Positions 41,524 to 54,100 are shown, counted from the stretch's first letter. The stretch: DNA of 64,000 bases from Pseudeuparius sepicola (GCA_963920635.1 OY987303.1:42593223-42657222); one strand, 5' to 3'. The notes: generated by a model not told the origin, from the letters alone. Translations and numbers: made by a program.

Positions 41524-44500
41524 TTAGATTACGACCTTATCTAAAATGTGATCTGCTTTGCATTCGCCTTCATCCGAATCCGAATGTATACAACATTCTA
41601 GTAGCTCAAAATCATTCGGTAAATTCTGCAAGGTTTCTTGCCATGTACCGTCAATCTCCCATGTCGCAGCTGGGACTTCTTCAATGGGCAACAAAGTAAG
41701 ATCTGCCAAAGCTCCCTCTGGTGGAACTTGACGAAATATTCCCACAGCTTCGTCCAGCAGCAGTGTGTTTGATAAATAACCCAAATACCTTAGGAGAGAG
41801 AATTTTTCCAGTAAAACTCAATGTGTGGAAATAGGCCTATATGCCACAGTTTTTTTTATTAGCTCATGTGATAGTTTGGTTTTTCTAAAAAAATAAAGGC
41901 AAAAGCCTATGGAAAACCGTTAGATAAAAATCATTACTTTTAATAAACATCTAGGAACAGCCAGTTCCAAATTTGACTGTCAATAAATTTGAATCAATAA
42001 ATTTCCTTCGTCCTAATTTATCTGACTGCAGTGGGTAGGTACATTTTTTCTTATTATTCTCAAAAAAAATTAATTAAGTAACAACCCAGGTTCAGATTTG
42101 CCAGTGTCGTGCGTGGGAGTATCTAACACTGCTTTTAGGCATAATTTCTAGGCCAATGACATTTGAAAATATTCGGTTAATTTTGAAATTTCTAATGCCT
42201 CTTTCTAAGAGGAAGATTCTCTCGTAAAGTGATTTTGAAAATAATCTATTTGTTGCTAGGTAGCTGGTACTTGTATCCCAAAATTAGCAGATGGGCTGTA
42301 TAGCGTATTTCTAATTTAAGTCACACACGCTACTGGTGAATCTAAATGGCCGGATCTTCCAGGCACCTCTGGCCTTTTAAGACATGTTAATACAGAGTTT
42401 TAACTCGATAATTATTTTCGTTTCAGAGATAAAAATAAAATAGTTGCTTTCAAAACACTTTGTATCTCGACAACTAATGGTTTATACACTCATGTTTATA
42501 GGAATTATATCTACAAAAACCGATTACACCCTGTATATAGTTTCAATATAACTTATCTATCAATTATTTTTTCATCTTTATTGCCATAATCAATAAAATT
42601 TAATAGTCCCCAGTGTAAAAATCTGGAATCATATGCCGATTACTCATAAACTTCTACATAATTCTAGTTTTTGAATTTTATTTGTAGCTCAAAATTAACG
42701 CAAATAATAGCCAACGTGCATTTAAATTAGGTCACCCGGTATATCCAGTATATACAAGGGGAAGGGGCATATAGACCATGCGTGTGTTTTGGGTTCAGAA
42801 ATTTATAGTAATGGTAATTTATAGTAGTAGATCCGACCGCACAATTAGAGAGTTTATTCATTAACTTGAGACGAGTAGGTTGTCTCAGTTAACATGGGCT
42901 CGATCATTGTTAAATAAGTAATTATTTGTGGTTAATTTGTTAGCAAATCGACTCTCATACGATTATAGAACAAAAGAGATGTCATTTAGACAGATAGTGA
43001 CAGATTTTGGTGCCCCATTTCCGTATACAAGCCTCGAAGAGGGTTGAAAAGTACATCGATGTTGAGTAGAATGAAGAGAAATTTAGAAGTGGCCTCATCT
43101 GGGGATAACATATGGAAAATTCGATTTTCCTATATAATATATGTATGTAATATGCTAATTATGTATAATATGTTTTTTTATATTTTTAGGGCTATAGTGA
43201 TGATATACCTACATTTTCATACTTTCGATGGGCTTGTGTGGAAAAATTGGTCAAAACCTCGATTTTTCCTTACAAGATTACGCCCTTATTTCAACCTGCA
43301 ACTCTCAAGCCCGGTTCTATTAATTAATCATTTAGTGAACACGGCTTGCGTGAAAATATGGACAACAGACACCTTTTATTGCTGTTAAGGAAAATCGAGT
43401 TTTCCATAATATGTTATCCTCAGGGGCAACTCGTAAATTTCCCTTCATTCTACTCAACATCGATGTACTTTTCAACCCTTTTCGTGGCTTGTATGCGAAA
43501 ATTTGGCACCTAAATCTGTCACTATCTGACGGTCTAATGGGAAAGGATGCAAATGGGGCAACAGCTAAAAAAAGGGGTTCCCACCTCCTAAGCAGTTCCG
43601 TCGCATTGGCAGCCACCAAAGAACTGGTGGTGTTTCGTTGGCCAATGCGAAGGAACCAGGACTTGGAAATTCCCCTTTGTACTTGGCAAAAGCCTCTCCA
43701 ATAGTTTGGCCTTAGCGCGCTTTAGGGCGCTTACGGCGCATTTCAGTCAAAATTATTATAAATAATTATCGGCCGGCAGCTGCCGGCCACCATATTATAA
43801 TTTGTCATTTATCGCCTTGCGTTTGACCTTGGGTTTTTCTTGTGGTTCCCCATTCGTTTTATTTATATTTTTTCGTTTATTGTTTCTTATTTTCTGCGTT
43901 TTTTAGTGCTTCTTTGTTTAGTTTATATATGTATCGTTTTTGTCCCTGAGTTATTGTCATATTATATTATTTCGTTTGTTTTGTTTTTATAATGGTTTTT
44001 TGTTGTGTATAAGGTTGTGAAGAAGGAGGACGACACGCGACGGTCGAAGGAGGAAATGCATATATTCTATTTTTACAGCTGTGTAAACTTTGGCTGTAAA
44101 AATTGGGAACAAATAATTAAATGATGTTCCCCATGAGAAGATCTTACCGGGTTTGTGACATGCATTTTTTTCGTTTGAAAGGTCCCACTGCGATTTTTTT
44201 ATACCCTCGATTTTCTCAAAAACCATTTAGCGATTTTTTCAATTTAAAATCTGACCCCACAGCATTAATCAGGACAACCAAAAACCTCCATTTACCAAAT
44301 TCGAATAAAAAAATATACAGGTTCCGTTCTGCAGGGTGTCAAAGTTGAGAAAAATAGGAAATTTAAAGGCATCTGACGAAATAAGTGTTTTTAGGCGATT
44401 CCATGGCACACGTGATTTGCCAGATGCCTTCAAAGTTCCTATTTTTCCCAACTTTGACAACCTGCAAAGTGGAATTTCTTGTATATCTTTTGTTCAAATT

Positions 44501-47500
44501 TGGTATATGGGGATTTTGGGATCAGATTTTAAATAAAAAAATTTCTAAATGGTTTTCGTGAAACGGGGGTATAAAAATCATAGGCGGCCCTGGATTTGCG
44601 TTTTGAAAATGACAAAAAAGTCAAAAGAAGCGGCTTTTGAAGGCCTTTCAAACAAAATAGGTGATTATCTCCAAAAATAAAGATTTGATGGATTTGTACA
44701 TGTTCGAAAGTAAGTCCCTGTAGGTAATTACGGACGCTACCGTAGCAACAATACAGGGTGTTCCTCAACCTATACGCATAAACTTGTGAAATTGTAGCAA
44801 AGGACAAATAATGGGCAATTATCGAAAAAAATGTAGAAAAATATTTTTTGTTTTGGAGATGCAGTGAAAAAACTTTTACAGATAATAAAAAATTAAGAAG
44901 ATAACAAGTGATGATAGCAAGTACGGTATTTAGCAGTACTTTGTTGTTAGCTGTCTTCAATGACGTCTTAATTAACTGTAAGACGCTATTGGTGTTTATT
45001 TTCACGCGATTAGAATAAAAGTATAGCACGTAGTTTCGTAAACGAAGAACTTATGGACATGGTACTAGCATAATGGAGAAGCACATCAAAATTCAGTGGC
45101 TGCATATCATCTTTATGCCCAAAGATTTCCTCAAAGATTACATCCAGGAATTGAGGTTTTTTGCCTGTGATTCAGCGAGGCAGAAAAACTGGCAAACCAA
45201 AAAACAAAACAAAACGGGCCGATCGTGTGGGGCCTTCATGGATTCTCGGGGCTAAACTGTGTATCAAAAATCAAGGAAATAACTTTGAACAGTTATTATG
45301 ATCAGCTAACATCATTTTTATTTTATCACACTAAATTCTAGTTTTGTGTTTTTAATTTGAAATAAATTGATATAATCTCCCAAACAACACATATTATATT
45401 AATTTTTTTTTCGACAATTGGCTATTATTTGTCCTCTGCTACAATTTCCCAAGTTTATGCGTATAGGTTGAGGAACACCCTGTATAGAAGATTTGCTCTT
45501 TTTTTCCATTCGGCAGCGCCCATCCGCCTCTGCAAATCTCCCTGATTGTTGCATAAATATGCGCTCGCGAATGAAGAAATAAGAGCGCATCTTTCTTCTT
45601 GTTATAAACGCCTAGTCCGGCCCTGTCGGACCTCCTAGGTGTTTATAACCTCCCCACCTTCTAGCCATATGTATGTGTGTATGTGTGTATGGTTTCGTAC
45701 GCCTTCTACAGGGCGCAGTTTTCCAGTTTTCGAGTCGAAATTTCGCGTAGGGCGGCGCATGCGTATGGACCCCAAGCCTATTGAAGGGCGCCAGGATCGG
45801 AAAAGCCGTTTGGCGCCTGGAATTTTTATTTCGATTTTTTAAAGGGCCGGCGTTTCGAACCTAGATTGTCGATCGATTTCAACTTTCGCGCGGGGTTCCG
45901 GACCGATATGGGCTTCACTCGTGCCGAAGGGCGCCCCGATCGGAAATGTTGTTATTTCTAAAATCGGTCGAACGGTACCTTTTGTACTGACCATTTCTCG
46001 GCCGCAATGCGGCCGAACGGTATTTTTTAGGGGTAGGAAAGGGATGCCCGCATACGAGAAACACAACCTCGAAGCCGAAGAAATTCTCTTCGCTTAAAGA
46101 GTTGGATAGGAATTTGGGTGGTACAGTGGCCCGTGAAGACTGTCTCGAGCGAGGCGAAAAAGATTCTTAAATAGGGCCGTGGCAAGGCAAGAGGGAAATC
46201 GCAAAGGGAAGAAAGAGGAAGGACCGATGAAGAGATTTATTTATTCGAATTTTTAAAGCAGAAAATGCGAGAGATATTAATCGAGAAATAAGAAATAACA
46301 CGCAATTCCCAGGAGTGGTTCCCGAGGATTTCCCGCCGATTTCGGGCGGATACAGGGGTGAGAATCTGAGGTTACAGAACTGAGGGCATGCACACTGTTG
46401 AATATTTGAGCTTTTTTGCAGCGGTCGAAGACGAAGATGGGAACTTTTACCGGAAAAAAACGTCTTTTAGGTTGTGGAGAGCTTTCAAACTCATAGTGCT
46501 TACCGGGTGTCTCTTGCTGGCAACATAGCGTCGAAATTATATAGTCGGTCGTAACTCCTCTGCCGTTAGAGATACGGGGTTGCCGTTTGTTTTGATTATA
46601 GGCAGATAGGGAGAGGAAAAAAATGGACGACGAAATTTTTTCATGGATACCTCGATTTTCTCACAACTTTTTTGTCTTTAGAGATACAAGACCCGGATTT
46701 CTTTTGTTGGGTTGCTAGGGTAGAATCATTGGGAAATGCGGAGAAAAAAATTCCAAGGCCTACTCAATTTCGTCGGAGTACACAACATTTTTTGGGGCAA
46801 GACAGAAAGACGGAAGAAAGTGCGTTAGGTTCAGAAGATAAAATGACGCTGCGCCGAACAATTTTTTTCCACAGCCTACCCTGATCCTTCGTAATTAGTA
46901 CAGATAGGCACTTCCGGTTTTTTGTATCGGCTTTAAATGTCAAGGGGAAAATGATCGAGGAACTATTTTTCCATGGCACGCTCAGTTTTCCCCGAACAGA
47001 TACAACTTTTTTGTTTGGCGAGATAAAAATTTCGTTTCTGCTGCTATGGAATGTGTACGGGAAAGGAAGGAAACCGACACGAAAAAATTTTCCCCCCTAC
47101 AAGCGACAGTGGTATCGCAAAAAAACGCGTAGGCGTTTATAAGCCTGCCGCGGTTTCAGCGCGGCGACAACCTGGCACCCCTCAAGTTGGTGGCGCTCCG
47201 AGGTCGGTACTTGTTGCATACGGCTGCGCCTGTAATGACCTTTTTTTTTTCGAAAAATTTAACAGATGTTAATTTTAGCGTTCTTGCAGTACAAGGTGTT
47301 TGTGAATTATGTGTGGGAATTATACAAAGAAATATTCTTTGGCCAAACATAAGACGATTTTTTTATAAACGTATGTCCTATCGGTCTTCCATTTATAAAA
47401 ATTCAGTTTTTTGCATTAACTTGCCTGCTGTGAATTTTTTCAAAATCCTAGAAATCAATTAGGATTTTTTTAATAGACATTTTATTTTTTTCTACCTACC

Positions 47501-48806
47501 TTTTTTTATAAATTACTAAAATGATTTCTATAATTTTGCGAGTGTATCAAAATATCCTATCCAGTGCACCATGAAACACTAATAATAATAATAATTATTA
47601 TTATTATTATTTATTATTTTGTACAGATTACCGAGAGATTCATCCGAGGATTTAATTCATAAAATTTTACTAATACCTAGTACTAGTTGGAAGTCTCCTG
47701 CAGCTGAAGCTGAACCATCAACACTTTGAAATATTTCTTCGCCGGAAAACAAGGAAGCATGTAGATTTTATTTTTTATCTATTCAAAGAATACATTTCTT
47801 TGTTGGAAAAGAAATATGTATAATTTACTTATAAATAACTTTAGAAGGACTGAAATGTATTTTAATCTGTGATTATTAACATTATTGTAGTGAACGTATT
47901 TTACAAAATGTTTCTAATATATAAAATTATTCCTTTATAAATTTTGCTTTCATTATTACCCACCCTATTTTGTCACCTACCAGGTTTTAATTTGGTAACT
48001 CGACATTGACATAGATATTTATTGTGGAGTTATAAAATTAAAAGTTGTAAGTAATAACTATAACAGATTTAAAATTTCCCACTTAAATAGTATATACTTT
48101 GTAATTTGCACAATCGGGGGCGTATTCCAAAATGAATAGGGAGTTGCCTATCTATAACAAACATATATTCCTTATCTTTGGAAGGATCTGCTTAGGAGGT
48201 GGCAACCCATTTTTTATTTTCTAATGGCACCTTTTTTGTTCTATAATCTTTATGAGAGTAGATTTGCTTAAAAATTAACCACAACTTATTTAATTAACAA
48301 TGATTGGGCCTATATTAACTTAGGCAACCTATTCGTTTCAAGTAAAGAAATATGCTCACTACATTTTACATAACATTGCATTCCATAATCTTATGAGAGT
48401 TGAAATCATGCGGTCGACTCTCATACTATAACTTCAGAATTAAAATCAGTTAGGGTGACATCTTACCTGTTTCTCTTTTCTCTAAGCTTCGAACTTTGAT
48501 ACTCGGGTCTAAAGAGTTTCCTGACCCAAGGTATCACCAACCTACGATCATTTTCGTGTGTCAATGAAGGCCCTAGCAGTCTCAAAACAGAACTGTAATA
48601 CAGGAATTCCGTGTTCAGTGGATCAGTGCCTCTAGAAAGAGCTCAAGTAATTACAAAATGATTGCAAATAATTATAACGGGTACCGTTGGTAAGGTGAGG
48701 TATCTGCAGGACCTTCTGGCTCTGTATCACCGGCCCCTGCTTCTTCTTCTGCTGGTTTCGCTGCTGGTGGCTCTTCTAGTGGCGCTGCGGCCTCCTCGTC
48801 GGTCAT
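41524..48806 (-). CDS. Host gene, DUF4485-like protein (183 aa, 3 exons)
   Basis: Exon 1 is 48806-48685 (ATG with CACC before it), exon 2 is 48631-48467, and exon 3 is 41788-41524 with a TAA stop. Splice phases agree (122, 165 and 265 nt; 552 nt total). Intron 1 is 53 bp (GT...CTAG). Intron 2 is 6,678 bp with donor CAG|GTAAGA and a pyrimidine-rich acceptor ending CCTAAG. Residues 1-40 are acidic and Ala/Pro-rich (MTDEEAAAPLEEPPAAKP). The middle contains FLYYSSVLRLLGPSL, RRLVIPWVRKL and KRNRYLGYL followed by IFRQVPPEGALADL, which matches the pattern of DUF4485 as I remember it. The C-terminus is acidic. No membrane segment. Function unknown. The weak exon 1 donor (CG|GTACCC) is the least certain point. 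Confidence 0.75.
41789..42828. other. Intron 2 sequence outside the transposon
   Basis: AT-rich, with no paired repeats or coding motifs. It lies between the exon 3 acceptor and the left end of the 5.6-kb element. Confidence 0.45.
42990..43548. mobile_element. ~560-bp nested hairpin MITE
   Basis: AGACAGATAGTGACAGATTT at the left and its mirror near 43545 begin arms of about 130-150 bp. Both arms contain ACATCGATGTTGAGTAGAATG or its complement. Non-coding; the open frames on both strands are arm artefacts. Confidence 0.75.
43771..43788. repeat. Perfect 18-bp GC palindrome
   Basis: GGCCGGCAGCTGCCGGCC is self-complementary with no loop and sits in AT-rich sequence. Its role is unknown. Confidence 0.7.
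44268..44523. repeat. Inverted repeat, ~105-bp arms
   Basis: Arms about 44268-44373 and 44405-44523 pair through AAAAATAGGAAATTT, CAGGTTCC and CCAAATTCGAATAAA-like segments. The right arm leads into the dispersed repeat shared with 15170-15385. Confidence 0.65.
44752..45484 (+). mobile_element. 733-bp deletion derivative of a mariner-like element
   Basis: The ends TACAGGGTGTTCCTCAACCT and their mirror (ending CCCTGTA at 45484) form TIRs of about 85 bp. Unlike the neighbouring MITEs it still contains a piece of transposase coding sequence, so it arose by internal deletion from an autonomous parent. Confidence 0.8.
45005..45245 (+). pseudogene. Residual transposase N-terminus
   Basis: In one plus frame the translation reads SFVNEELMDMVLA, then after a stop AYHLYAQRFPQRLHPGIEVF. 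This ELMDM...A..LY..RFP.R.HP pattern is the N-terminal helix-turn-helix of arthropod mariner-like transposases. The DDE part is absent. Confidence 0.6.
45485..48219. other. Interior of the family A element, partly GC-rich
   Basis: About 45690-46060 and 46080-47250 are richer in G+C with many CG steps, but no motif-bearing frame is seen. An (AAT)n/(ATT)n inverted microsatellite lies at 47580-47612. A T-rich stretch follows. Confidence 0.4.
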
Positions 48807-49671
48807 GGTGAATTTTGATTATCTTTCGATACGTTCAACGATTAATTTTGATATGTCAAAGTTACTTGCTACAAGAATCAAAACGTTAACCTCTTAGACA
48901 CATGACATGCAGGCATTTCAAATCAAAAGTACACAAGGGGCATATACCTAGACCTAAGAATAATAAATATACAGAGTACAAAATTTGGTTACGTCGGTTT
49001 CTATACCGCATAATGGAACTTACTATTATACAGAAAGATTTTTAGTACCTGTAATTATAAATAATAAAGGATATTTACTATTACACATTGGAAAAGTATT
49101 GGGGAAGTATTAGTGATTCCATTGGCAGCGGTCTTTTTGTTTTGTTGGGCGTTTATATTCAATGAAAAATCGGATGTTTCTTAAACTTAGAATTCGAGGG
49201 AATTAGCTCCCTGTTGCGTTACGTTACTCGTCCATTTTTTTGACGACGTCTTGGCTCAGAAAGTTCCATTGACGCAGGATTTATCCGGAAGAACCAACGA
49301 AACATCATGTATTTTTGATTAGGGGAAAATATTTGCGTAGTATTTTCAGGTAAGAAAAATATGAAAATAGTTTGGAAAAAATATAACATGGATAACATGA
49401 GCTAGACAGCTTCAAGTTATCAACTGAGGCAAGTAGTCTTGCAAAGTTGCCAAACTTCTGAAAAAATGTTTATATGATTTCACCTTATTGAAACCGTGTC
49501 AAACATTGTATCTGTTGATCAAGTGCACGATGACCCTGGAGGAATCAAAATGACAAAATCCTTGTTTGTTGGGTTAAGTATCAATCCGCTGTTATTTGTT
49601 TAATTTGATAATAATTTGAGCTAATATTTTATTGTGTGATATTAGTTTTAACAGTTTGGAGTGGAATATAC
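48807..49671. other. Upstream flank of the DUF4485-like gene
   Basis: The 5' UTR and promoter of the minus-strand gene should lie here, in its first few hundred bases. I see no definite TATA box or other site. No other gene. Confidence 0.4.
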
Positions 49672-50040
49672 TGGGTGTCCCAGAATATGTGGGCAATCTC
49701 CCGAATTTATACAGGGGACGTTAAAATAATATGACAGAGGGCCCCCCTACGGAGATACAGGGTATTGAAGATCTTTTTTTGAAATTAAGTTATGGCAATA
49801 TCTCCCAAAATAATCAAGCTGCTGAACTGAAATTTGGCACTGCTATGTTTTAGGCGATGGAGAATAATCTGAAGGCATCAATTTTTACGTATCTCAGAGA
49901 GGGCGCCACTTGCACTATTTTTGGATCGTGTTTATAGCTCGTAACTTTTTTGAGGTTATCTTTTTGGTCTTGCAGGTCCATCATTTTAGTACATCTTTTC
50001 ATTCTGCAACAAAGAGGTACTCTTGTTTCATAACGATAAA
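49672..50040. mobile_element. One-armed relative of the 39356-40517 element
   Basis: AATAATCAAGCTGCTGAACTG and following bases match the arm of the 39-kb element (for example 39517-39720) with divergence. The tip reads ATACTGGGTGTCCCAGAATA. The opposite arm is missing, so it is truncated. Confidence 0.7.
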
Positions 50041-50644
50041 CTCTCTAATCATCATCATTCAAATCTTCGATTGACAAAACTATACAATTGTTTTCACATT
50101 TTTTTCCATCAAATAGTTACTAGAATATTAAAGTCGCATAGCGATATCTTTATTTGTCGCAAAAATATTAACAAAAAACATAACCTAAAAAGTCTCACTT
50201 TTTCAGCCGCCATTTTCAAGGAGAAAATAATGAAAATTTGATCCGCTCTAAACAGATTTATAAAATATAAGTCCATGACGAGCCTTCTAGGATGACGGCA
50301 ACTGGGTCAATTTTTAATAAACATTATACCCTTTTTTTAGTAAACAAATTAAATTTCTCATAATCCCATTATTATTTTTAACGAAATTTTCAGGGTAACT
50401 TACGGGTCATAGAGCATAGAGGGCTTATTTCCTGAAAGTTTCAAGTGCACGGATGTTTTTCCCATAGAATTAAAAATAGGTACATGACAATTTTGAAAAA
50501 TTGATCGGTTTTTTTGCAATTATTTGAACAAATTATTAACCGATTTCAACCTATCAGGTCTTAAATTAACAGTCTTTTAGTGTTCTAATAGTGTAAAAAA
50601 TTTGAAATAATCTTGGTAATAGTCTCTGAACTGCCTTAATAAAA
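50041..50644. other. Spacer, nothing recognised
   Basis: AT-rich, with one unrecognised plus-strand frame (50023-50241) that partly overlaps the repeat before it. Confidence 0.3.
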
Positions 50645-50775
50645 AATAGTTATTTATGTACCAATGCACTGAAGTTCAACTTTTTATGACTCATGTGGAA
50701 TTTAGTTGCCGAGGCCTCTGGCTGAGGCAAATAAACCACATGAGCCATAAAAAGAACTTCAGTGTCGAGGTACAT
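50645..50775. mobile_element. Complete ~130-bp palindromic MITE
   Basis: The two halves pair along nearly their whole length around the centre GAGGCCTC. Arms include CTCATGTGG and CCACATGAG, and CACTGAAGTT and AACTTCAGTG. It is the intact relative of the interrupted copy at 6421-6725. Confidence 0.85.
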
Positions 50776-52832
50776 ATTATATTTTTTTTGAAATCGGAAA
50801 AAATGTTTTATTATGCAAGAAAATAATAATAAGGTATCACCCGTCCATGAACCGACAACGCGCGGCGTTGCTTGACTTTGACGATCGCTCTACCTAGGTC
50901 AAGTATGACAAAGACACGGCGACTTTGAACAGAACAACCAAACTGCTGCTTGTTGTGCAGCCTCCATAATAAATCTATTGATATTAAAACCTACTAAAAT
51001 ATTTATACTGAAAGATTGCGCTGGTATAGGTAACAATTTCGCAATGTGTACGAAAAGTTAAATGGGCCTTTTGTGGCCGGGTTTTGAATATTTGGTCACT
51101 TTTGACGCGCGATGAATCCGCGTCTGACGTTTGATGTTTACATCTCGCCAAAGCCTACTTATTGAAAAAATCGTACAATAATGGGCTACTTTAATGCCGA
51201 TTTCTGAGCTTTTAATGACGATTTTGGGACACTTTACTGCCGATTTCAAGAAAACATTTTTTCACGATTTTTTCACAGTACACCATTGTTTAAACAATTT
51301 TGCGCCACTTTAAAATTGGATCCCTTGAAATGCTAAATATGTTATCAATAAATATTTCAATATTTCAATTACAATAAATTTTCGACGATTTTTGTAAAAT
51401 GGCTTGAACTTATAAACCACATATTAATAAATACAATATAAGGGTTCATAAACTAAATCATGGAACTTCAGAGAGCTGTCAATATCTCGTAGATATGTAC
51501 TACCGACAACAGAGGACGATTAGAGGGAGAGGTTCAGAAAATACTTACTAGTAGTAACAATAGCTGCGTTTTATTGGTGCGTCACTAGTACCTAATACTG
51601 GTAAATCTAGTGACAGAAAAACAAGAGACAATAAAACGGGTTAACAGATGTCACAACATTCACAGTGACACCAATAAAACATACCTATAGTATATCACTT
51701 GTACCCCACTCTAAATATATGAATACGATGTGATGTGATGTGCTATGATATGATATAACACACTAAATCACAGATCGCCATATTACTTCTTGAACGAACC
51801 TGAATAACGTCACAAACAGATAAACGTTACTAACAAAAAGTATTATTAAATATCCTTTAACAAGATCAGTCAACTACTTTCCTGCTTTTTTTTTCAGAAA
51901 TTTTAGAAAATTATATATATTATTTGGAAATCTATCCGAAAGATCAGAAACGTCGCCGTCACAGGTTAAAAAATTTTCATGTCTTTTTAAATCAGATTTC
52001 ATATTACGCTTTTGATTCCTTTTGGGACTAAAACAAATTATTAATTTATGTTTAGTTGTTGCCGAGAATTCACCATGGTATGCATGTGTGTGTGTCTCCA
52101 GACTGTGAGATTATATTCTATGGGTTAATAAAAGTATGATTTTTAAATCAAATGAAACATATTCCGCAGAACTTTACTATGAAGGCGAATAATTAGGACA
52201 AATCAGTTAGCAGGGGCGAGCTGACCCGGTAGCAGAGGTCTGCGATGCAGACCGGCGGCCAAATCCAGGGGCGGCCACAGGCCGCCCTTCCGTCACGAAA
52301 AATTATTTTTTCAGAAAAAAGGTAGTAAGTCTCTACATTACTTGCATTCGTCCTCAAAAAGAATATCGTCAACAATGCAACAACACCATATTGATATCAA
52401 TAATATTTATATAAGTATGAACCTGTAACCCGTCGGCGGCGTCGGTCGGCCGTCGGCAGTCGGCACTACCTCTATTCTGGTCTTTGCTCTGTGGCAACTG
52501 CGCGGCGCGGCGCGGCGTGACGTTGGTAGGCCGCCAATTTCGTAGGGGATATCGACGCTTCAGTATAGTCACAGAATAAATAGCTTTGCAACAGAAGCCG
52601 CCTTACGGACATGTGTCAAAAATAAGCGAGTCTCCATTTCAATTTACAGAAGGACAGACAGTATTTTAAGCATAATTTTGGTTCTAATACAATCGCATTG
52701 CTATGTAGATTAACGTAAAATCAAATAAAATGCACATTATGCATGCCTTTAGAAGCTATTTCGCTAAAAAGCGAGTCTCCTTTTGACACATGTCGCTAAG
52801 GAATTGTCTGTATTACTCGTTAGTCTGTGGTA
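50776..52832. other. Non-coding; two small GC-rich blocks
   Basis: A CG-rich block at 52200-52290 holds a GGGCGGCC...GGCCGCCC inverted repeat. Another at 52430-52550 has repeated CGGC/GCGGC motifs. Either could be a host CpG promoter or a repeat relic. A GATGT microsatellite-like run lies near 51730. No gene is supported. Confidence 0.35.
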
Positions 52833-52837
52833 TAGTG

Positions 52838-53315
52838 AACTAAAAAATTTAAACATCTTTCTTCCATCAGCATATACTGCAAGTCCAAGAACTATTTTAG
52901 AGTACTTGTTCAAAAATTCTCTCACGCAGTGGCGCACCCAGGGGGGGGGCAGGGGGCCTCATATTTTAAAAAATTCTCGAGGGTGGTATCGTAGATGTAC
53001 TACTAGTATTTTGTATGCAATACATCAAACTTTTTAAGTTGCCCCCCCCCCCAATCGTAATTTCTGGGTGCGCCACTGCCCTCACGAAGAGTTTTCCGAA
53101 TACTGTTGTGCTTGCCAGTTACCGTAGCATCCGCGGAGAGATCATTTTCCAAATTAAAAATTATAAAAAATTATCTAAAGTCTTCTATGAGCCAGGAGAG
53201 ATTAACCGATTTGGCAATAATTTCCATTGAAAGTATCCTACTTGATACAATAAATATCAGCGATATAATATCAGAGTTTGCCAGTGTTAAAGCCAGAAAA
53301 GTACCATTGGTTTAA
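52838..53315 (+). pseudogene. hAT transposase C-terminal fragment, copy 1
   Basis: ELKNLNIFLPSAYT and ILEYLFKNS precede the MITE. After it, LPVTVASAERSFSKLKIIKN and MSQERLTDLAIISIE form the hAT dimerisation domain, ending KARKVPLV and stop at 53315. The catalytic region is absent. Confidence 0.85.
52927..53078. mobile_element. 152-bp hAT-type MITE, copy 1
   Basis: TIRs are CAGTGGCGCACCCAG and its mirror. The flanking 8-mers CTCTCACG (52919-52926) and CCCTCACG (53079-53086) are an 8-bp duplication with one change, as hAT elements make. It contains opposing G-run and C-run. Confidence 0.88.
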
Positions 53316-53617
53316 CTTGTATCTTGTGCCTTGTACCTAAAGGATAACCCCAATATTTTAGAAATATTTTACTTTTTTGTTTCATTTAGAAGAGAATGTT
53401 TTATTTACTTTTACAAGTACCTGTATTTTTCTTTTCCGATACAAAATATATTTATTTTCAGTTGTATGGTTACTTTGTAAACCTAATTTTTTTAAATTTT
53501 TAGTTTTTGTTTCTTAGAAAATTATTTATTTAATTTTATGTATGCATTTGTATTTTGTTTAAAAAGGCTGTTATTCTAGTGTAAGTGATGTTTTATATTT
53601 CACTTGTAGTTTTAGTG

Positions 53618-54100
53618 AACTAAAAAATTTAAACATCTTTCTTCCATCAGCATATACTGCAAGTCCAAGAACTATTTTAGAGTACTTGTTCAAAAATTCT
53701 CTCACGCAGTGGCGCACCCAGGGGGGGGGCAGGGGGCCTCATATTTTAAAAAATTCTCGAGGGTGGTATCGTAGATGTACTACTAGTATTTTGTATGCAA
53801 TACATCAAACTTTTTAAGTTGCCCCCCCCCCCCCCCCAATCGTAATTTCTGGGTGCGCCATTGCCCTCACGAAGAGTTTTCCGAATACTGTTGTGCTTGC
53901 CAGTTACCGTAGCATCCGCGGAGAGATCATTTTCCAAATTAAAAATTATAAAAAATTATCTAAAGTCTTCTATGAGCCAGGAGAGATTAACCGATTTGGC
54001 AATAATTTCCATTGAAAGTATCCTACTTGATACAATAAATATCAGCGATATAATATCAGAGTTTGCCAGTGTTAAAGCCAGAAAAGTACCATTGGTTTAA
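53618..54100 (+). pseudogene. hAT transposase C-terminal fragment, copy 2
   Basis: Same content as copy 1, produced by the tandem duplication, with the same stop (54098-54100). Confidence 0.85.
53707..53863. mobile_element. hAT-type MITE, copy 2
   Basis: Carried along in the tandem duplication. Its right tip has one substitution (CCATTG) and its C-run is longer than in copy 1. Confidence 0.88.

Larger units (their letters stand above)
42829..48421. mobile_element. 5.6-kb TIR element of family A within intron 2
   Basis: The left end (AGATCCGACCGCA..., then GACGAGTAGGTTG and ATCATTGTTAAATAA) and right end (mirror, ending GCGGTCGACTCT at 48421) share the terminal family of the 1333-2465 element. 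The left arm is shorter through a deletion near the tip. The interior holds several nested hairpins and a GC-rich tract but no transposase I can recognise. It may be one large non-autonomous element or two solo ends bracketing other insertions. Confidence 0.65.

Noticed and set aside
41524..41784. Acidic open frame as a piggyBac transposase N-terminus
   Set aside because: It continues exactly in phase from exon 2 through a proper acceptor and completes the DUF4485-like pattern, so it is the last exon of a host gene.
44529..45029. 166-codon minus-strand frame
   Set aside because: It runs across a dispersed repeat and a mariner terminus and has low-complexity composition with no family motif.
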